This document shows positions 60,439-64,000 of a DNA stretch of 64,000 bases, piece after piece; the stretch's first letter is position 1, and every line of letters starts with the position of its first letter. This DNA is from Streptomyces sp. NBC_01260 (GTDB taxonomy: Bacteria > Actinomycetota > Actinomycetes > Streptomycetales > Streptomycetaceae). The position numbers were made by a program, and so were the translations under genes. The notes beneath the pieces were generated by a model. The model was not told the DNA's origin. It ran no database searches and saw nothing but the letters and a program-made list of their open reading frames with translations. Location of the stretch: the NCBI RefSeq assembly GCF_036226405.1, contig NZ_CP108464.1:2976001-3040000 (forward strand), given 5' to 3'.

Positions 60439-62034
60439 GTGACCAGCCTGGCCCGCGTTCTGGAGGAGCTCGGTTCGACCCTCCTCCACCCGGTCTGCGG
60501 AGATCTGCCGCGGAAGGGGAAGGAGATCGGCGGCGTCGTCATCCACGACCCGCTGGACGAGCCCGAGCTGCCGGACAACGCCCTGGTCCTGGGCGTGGGC
60601 CTGCGCGACGACCTGCCGGAGGTCGTCGCGCGACTCGGTGGGCGCGGAGCCGTCGGCCTCGTCGTCCGCGGGCCGGTCGAGCCCGATGAGCGGCTGATCG
60701 AGGCGTCCAGGGAGTACGGCGTCGCCGTCCTCGCGTTCACCCGTGGCGCCTCGTGGAACCATCTGACCGGGATGCTCCGCACCCTGACCGCCGAGAGCGA
60801 TCCGTACGACGCGAACGGCCACACCCGCTCCGGCGATCTGTTCGCCGTGGCCAACGCCATCGCGGCCCTGCTCGACGCGCCCGTCACCATCGAGGACCGC
60901 AACTCCCGCCTGCTGGCCTTCTCCAGCCGCCAGGAGGAGGTCGACCCGTCCCGCGTCCAGACGATCCTCGGCCGCCAGGTCCCGGTCCACTACACCCGCA
61001 TCCTGGAAGAACGCGGCGTCTTCCAGGCGATCTACCGCAGCAACCGGCCCGTCTTCGTGGCCCCGCTGCCGGAGTCCGGCGAACTCCCACGCCTGGCGAT
61101 CGCGGTACGCGCGGGCGATGAGATCCTCGGGACGATCTGGGCGGTCGTACCCGAACCCATCGACGAACAGCGGAGCGAGTCCCTCTTCGAGGCCTCCAAA
61201 CTCGTCGCCATGCACATGGTCTGGCAGCGTGCCGACGCCGACAGCGAACGCCGGCTGCGCGCGGACCTGCTGAGCACCGCCCTGGACAGCGGTCCTGGAA
61301 GCCGTGAGGCCGTGCAGCGCCTCGGGCTCAGGGACGAGCGGGCGATCGTCATGGCGCTCACCGCGGCACCCGCCGCGACCGAGGCGCCCGCACAGGCCAG
61401 CGCGGACCGCAAGCGCCTCGCCGACGCCTTCGCCATGCACCTCGCCGCCGCGCACCCGCGCGCCGTCGCCGCGCTCATCGGCGATGTCGCGTATGGCGTC
61501 CTGCCGTTGGCCCGCCACGACGCGGAGGAGCGCGCGCGGCTGATCGCCACCGAGTTCCTGGCCCGGGTGGGCTCCCGGCTGCGCCCCCTGATCGGCGTGG
61601 GCCGGCTCGCCGGCGACCTCTCGGCGCTCGCCCGGTCGCGGTCCGCGGCCGAGCAGGCCCTGCGCGTCCTGCGCGCGGGGGTGCTCGACCAGCAGGTCGC
61701 CCTGTTCGACGAGGTGCATGTCGAGGCGCTGCTGCTGGAGCTCGCCGATCTGGTCCCCCAGGCCGACCTGCCCAGCGGCGCCATCGCCCGGATCGTCACG
61801 TACGACCGTGACCACCAGGCGAATCTCGCCGAGACGCTGCGCGCCTGGCTGGATGCCTTCGGCGATGTCACGGTGGCGTCCGCGGCGATGTACGTGCACC
61901 CCAGCACCTTCCGCTACCGCCTGAGGCGGGCCGCCGAGGTCGGAGGGATCAACCTCGGCGATACGAACGCCCGGCTGGCCGCGATGGTCCAGTTGCGCCT
62001 GATGCACATCAGATCCGCAGGCCGAGACTCCTGA
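60439..62034 (+). CDS. PucR-family transcriptional regulator
   Basis: 531 aa. PucR N-terminal domain ~5-130 (GVVIHDPLDEPELPDNALVLG), a GGDEF-like/GAF-like central part (~145-400, with LLDAPVTIEDRNSRLLAFSS), and the C-terminal HTH_30 (~455-520: MYVHPSTFRYRLRRAAEVGG). PucR members control purine, amino-acid or amine catabolism. As the last gene of the run 56209-62034 it is likely the local regulator of D-amino-acid use. Its 3' end overlaps the convergent protease gene by 26 bp. Confidence 0.93.
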   Translation: MTSLARVLEELGSTLLHPVCGDLPRKGKEIGGVVIHDPLDEPELPDNALVLGVGLRDDLPEVVARLGGRGAVGLVVRGPVEPDERLIEASREYGVAVLAFTRGASWNHLTGMLRTLTAESDPYDANGHTRSGDLFAVANAIAALLDAPVTIEDRNSRLLAFSSRQEEVDPSRVQTILGRQVPVHYTRILEERGVFQAIYRSNRPVFVAPLPESGELPRLAIAVRAGDEILGTIWAVVPEPIDEQRSESLFEASKLVAMHMVWQRADADSERRLRADLLSTALDSGPGSREAVQRLGLRDERAIVMALTAAPAATEAPAQASADRKRLADAFAMHLAAAHPRAVAALIGDVAYGVLPLARHDAEERARLIATEFLARVGSRLRPLIGVGRLAGDLSALARSRSAAEQALRVLRAGVLDQQVALFDEVHVEALLLELADLVPQADLPSGAIARIVTYDRDHQANLAETLRAWLDAFGDVTVASAAMYVHPSTFRYRLRRAAEVGGINLGDTNARLAAMVQLRLMHIRSAGRDS

Positions 62035-63961
62035 TCAGGAACGCCAGCCACTCTGTGTCCTGCTCGACCGCGACCGCCTCTCCCGTCGCCGCACCGTGTC
62101 CGGCGTCGTCGAAGACATGCACCAGGACCGGTTCCCCGCCCTGCTGCGCGGCCTGCAGACGGGCCGCGAACTTCCGTGCGTGCCAGGGTCCGCACCGCGG
62201 ATCGTTCGCCCCCGCCTGCAGATACACCGCGGGAAACGCGCCGGGGCGCACCAGCTCGTAGGGCGACAGCCGAAGGAACCGTCGTACGTCGGCGGGGTCG
62301 TCGGGGTCGCCCCATGCCTTGCGGAGCACGAAGTCCAGGTACGGGTCGCGGATCCCCCCGATCAGGTCGAGCAGGGGTTCGCGCGGCAGTACGGCACGCC
62401 AGAGGTCGGGCCTGGTGGTCAGGGCGACGCCGCACATCAGACCGCCGTCGGACCCTCCGGTCAGGGCGAGGCGGTCCGGGGTCGCACGGCCAGTGGCGAT
62501 GAGGTGCTCGGCCACCGCCACGAGATCGCTGTCCCGTACATGCTTGCGTTCCCGGTGCGCGGCCAGCCACCAGTCCCGTCCGAACTCGCCGCCGCCCCGC
62601 AGATGAGCCAGGACCACGACTCCGCCGGCGGCGACGAAGGCAGCCAGATCGCTCTGGTACGCGGGCAGCAGCGGCACGTTCGCCGCGCCGTAGGCGTAGA
62701 TCAGCACCGGGCCCGAACCCCGCCCCACCACCTGGTACGGGACCGGGATGCCGTCGGGCGCGAGGGCCCGGCCCTGCTCCACGGTGGCGTCAAGCGTCAC
62801 GGTGGGCGCGGTCAGCGTCTGGAGCGGGCCGCCCGGCTCGTGGCCGTACACGCCCCAGGAACTGGTCGGCGTGGAGAAGGCGAACACGAAGGCGGGGGCG
62901 GGATTGCCCACGGCCAGCCCCGTCAGCGGAAAGTGCGGTGCGGCCAGCGCCCCGCGCCCCGGCAGCGGCAGCTCCCCGACGACCGCCCCCGACCGGTCGA
63001 GAATCCGGACCCTGGCGCAGGTGCGGTCGAACTCGCTGAGGTAGAGATGGTTCCCGACCGGGGTGAGCGAGCGCAGCACCGTATCGCCCTGCGGTACGAG
63101 CTCGCCCCAGTCCGACGGGTCGTGGAGCGAGATGGCCACCACCCGCCCGCGCGGGGCGTCCACGTCCGTGACCGCGACATAGCGGTCCCCGACGACATGT
63201 CCGGCGACTGTCCCCGGGCAGTCGGTGAGGAACGGCCGCCACTCCCCGCCCGGGCGGCGGACCGCGACCGGGACCGGGCTGCCCACCCGGTGGGCGGCGA
63301 TCTCCCATCGCTCGCCGGCCTGGATGAGCGTGTACTCCCGGGACTCCCCCACCGGGACGGGCTCCACCGTGGTGTCGCCCCCCAGCCGGTGGAAGAACAC
63401 CGCCTGTCTGAACTCCTCGGGCGACCCGGTGAGCGCGAAGAAGTAGAACCCCCCGGAGTCCGGCAGCCAGGAGACACCGCCCGCCCACGCGCTGTGCAGG
63501 ATCTGCGGCGGGGCGCCGCCCAGCTCCTGCCCTGCGGCCACGTCGAAGAGCCGGATCGTGTTGTGTTCGCTGCCGTCCGTGCAGACTCCGACGGCCAGGA
63601 CCCGGCCGTCCGGCGAGGGCGCCAGCCAGGACAGCACCCCCTCCTCCAGGCGGGCGATCGACCGTCCCGGCCCGTACGGGGAATCGGCGACGACCACGTC
63701 GGAGCCGCAGGCCCTGAACCACTGACCGGCCGCGTATCCGGGCAGGTCGGGCCGGGCCCCGGTGTAATGAGCGAGCACCAACTCCCTTACGGCGCAGGGG
63801 TCCAGGCCCTCGAAGGCGACGGAGGAGGCGAGTTCGGCCTGGGCCTGCTGCCACTGACGGACCTCAGGCGTCTCCTCCTCCAGCCAGCGGTACGGGTCCG
63901 GCACCCGGACCCCGGCGACATCCGCGACGACCTCGACGGTCCGGGTGGGCGGATACTTCAT
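62009..63961 (-). CDS. Prolyl-oligopeptidase-family serine peptidase (S9)
   Basis: 650 aa. An N-terminal seven-bladed propeller (~65-390) precedes an alpha/beta-hydrolase domain (~400-650). Triad candidates: Ser in TGGSDGGLMCG (~507), Asp in QAGANDPRCGP (~592) and His in DDAGHGAATG (~628). The start PPTRTVEVVADVAGVRVPDP then YRWLEE is classical for the family, and AGGAG six bases before ATG fixes the start. It should hydrolyse short peptides in the cytoplasm. The upstream gene's stop overlaps its start as ATGA, so it belongs to an operon coming from the right edge. Confidence 0.92.
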   Translation of the reverse strand: MKYPPTRTVEVVADVAGVRVPDPYRWLEEETPEVRQWQQAQAELASSVAFEGLDPCAVRELVLAHYTGARPDLPGYAAGQWFRACGSDVVVADSPYGPGRSIARLEEGVLSWLAPSPDGRVLAVGVCTDGSEHNTIRLFDVAAGQELGGAPPQILHSAWAGGVSWLPDSGGFYFFALTGSPEEFRQAVFFHRLGGDTTVEPVPVGESREYTLIQAGERWEIAAHRVGSPVPVAVRRPGGEWRPFLTDCPGTVAGHVVGDRYVAVTDVDAPRGRVVAISLHDPSDWGELVPQGDTVLRSLTPVGNHLYLSEFDRTCARVRILDRSGAVVGELPLPGRGALAAPHFPLTGLAVGNPAPAFVFAFSTPTSSWGVYGHEPGGPLQTLTAPTVTLDATVEQGRALAPDGIPVPYQVVGRGSGPVLIYAYGAANVPLLPAYQSDLAAFVAAGGVVVLAHLRGGGEFGRDWWLAAHRERKHVRDSDLVAVAEHLIATGRATPDRLALTGGSDGGLMCGVALTTRPDLWRAVLPREPLLDLIGGIRDPYLDFVLRKAWGDPDDPADVRRFLRLSPYELVRPGAFPAVYLQAGANDPRCGPWHARKFAARLQAAQQGGEPVLVHVFDDAGHGAATGEAVAVEQDTEWLAFLIRSLGLRI

Positions 63962-64000
63962 CGGTACTCCTGGAACTCGGCACGGAGCCGTTCGAAGGCC
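63958..64000 (-). CDS. C-terminal end of an unidentified gene entering from the right
   Basis: The frame reads AFERLRAEFQEYR and then TGA, which overlaps the ATG of the S9 peptidase gene as ATGA. Only 13 residues are visible; no family can be named. The coupling suggests an operon with the peptidase. Confidence 0.5.
   Translation of the reverse strand, partial: AFERLRAEFQEYR

Overview
The window looks like a stretch of a Streptomyces (or very close actinomycete) chromosome. Supporting signs are very high GC with strong third-position GC bias, GTG and TTG starts, many leaderless-looking promoters, long perfect GC-rich hairpin terminators, two genes with the rare TTA codon (the bldA switch of streptomycetes), and typical families (CU044_5270, DUF6716, SigX5-like ECF factor, PucR, BMP nucleoside transporter). 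I found no tRNA, rRNA, insertion sequence, prophage or CRISPR array.

Layout. 1-6.4 kb: 3' end of an ECF sigma gene coupled to a CU044_5270 membrane protein, a divergent LysR/MFS pair, an L,D-transpeptidase, an ECF sigma factor with a SnoaL-like tail plus a small membrane protein, and a STAS protein. 6.6-10.0 kb: a large secreted subtilase. 10.1-17.2 kb: nucleoside uptake and salvage (BMP lipoprotein, ABC ATPase, two permeases, cytidine deaminase, thymidine phosphorylase); three of its promoter regions share one palindromic motif, so they look like one regulon. 17.3-28.2 kb: M20 amidohydrolase, a TTA-containing small secreted protein, a subtilase divergent from its TrmB/LuxR-type regulator, an M48 membrane protease, a TTA-containing XRE regulator with a small partner, a membrane protein, and a Phd-type antitoxin whose VapC toxin survives only as a C-terminal stub.

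28.3-42.4 kb is the most interesting block: a surface-glycan locus built around a nonulosonic (sialic-acid-like) sugar. It has a NeuB-type synthase, a NeuA-HAD fusion, a GT52-like transferase, a polysialyltransferase-family protein, DUF6716 and GT2 transferases, a GT8-TPR-pyruvyltransferase fusion, a TPR protein ending in a eukaryotic-type GT29 sialyltransferase domain, and a YfhO-like membrane protein. With no NeuC or lyase present, I infer synthesis of a CMP-Kdn-like donor for a wall polymer of the teichulosonic-acid type known from Streptomyces.

42.4-50.2 kb: TetR/FAD-monooxygenase pair with twin operators, LysE exporter, acyl-CoA mutase large subunit, a second L,D-transpeptidase, and an ECF sigma factor coupled to a membrane partner. 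50.6-55.9 kb: a second subtilase (with a C-terminal Asp-box propeller) divergent from a second TrmB/LuxR-type regulator, repeating the module at 19.4-23.7 kb. 56.2-64 kb: M19 dipeptidase, M20 hydrolase, GNAT acyltransferase, OSBS/NSAR-type enolase and PucR regulator, which together match the logic of the N-succinylamino-acid route from D- to L-amino acids, then a convergent prolyl-oligopeptidase-type enzyme and the tail of one more gene.

All calls come from reading the sequence; no database search was run.
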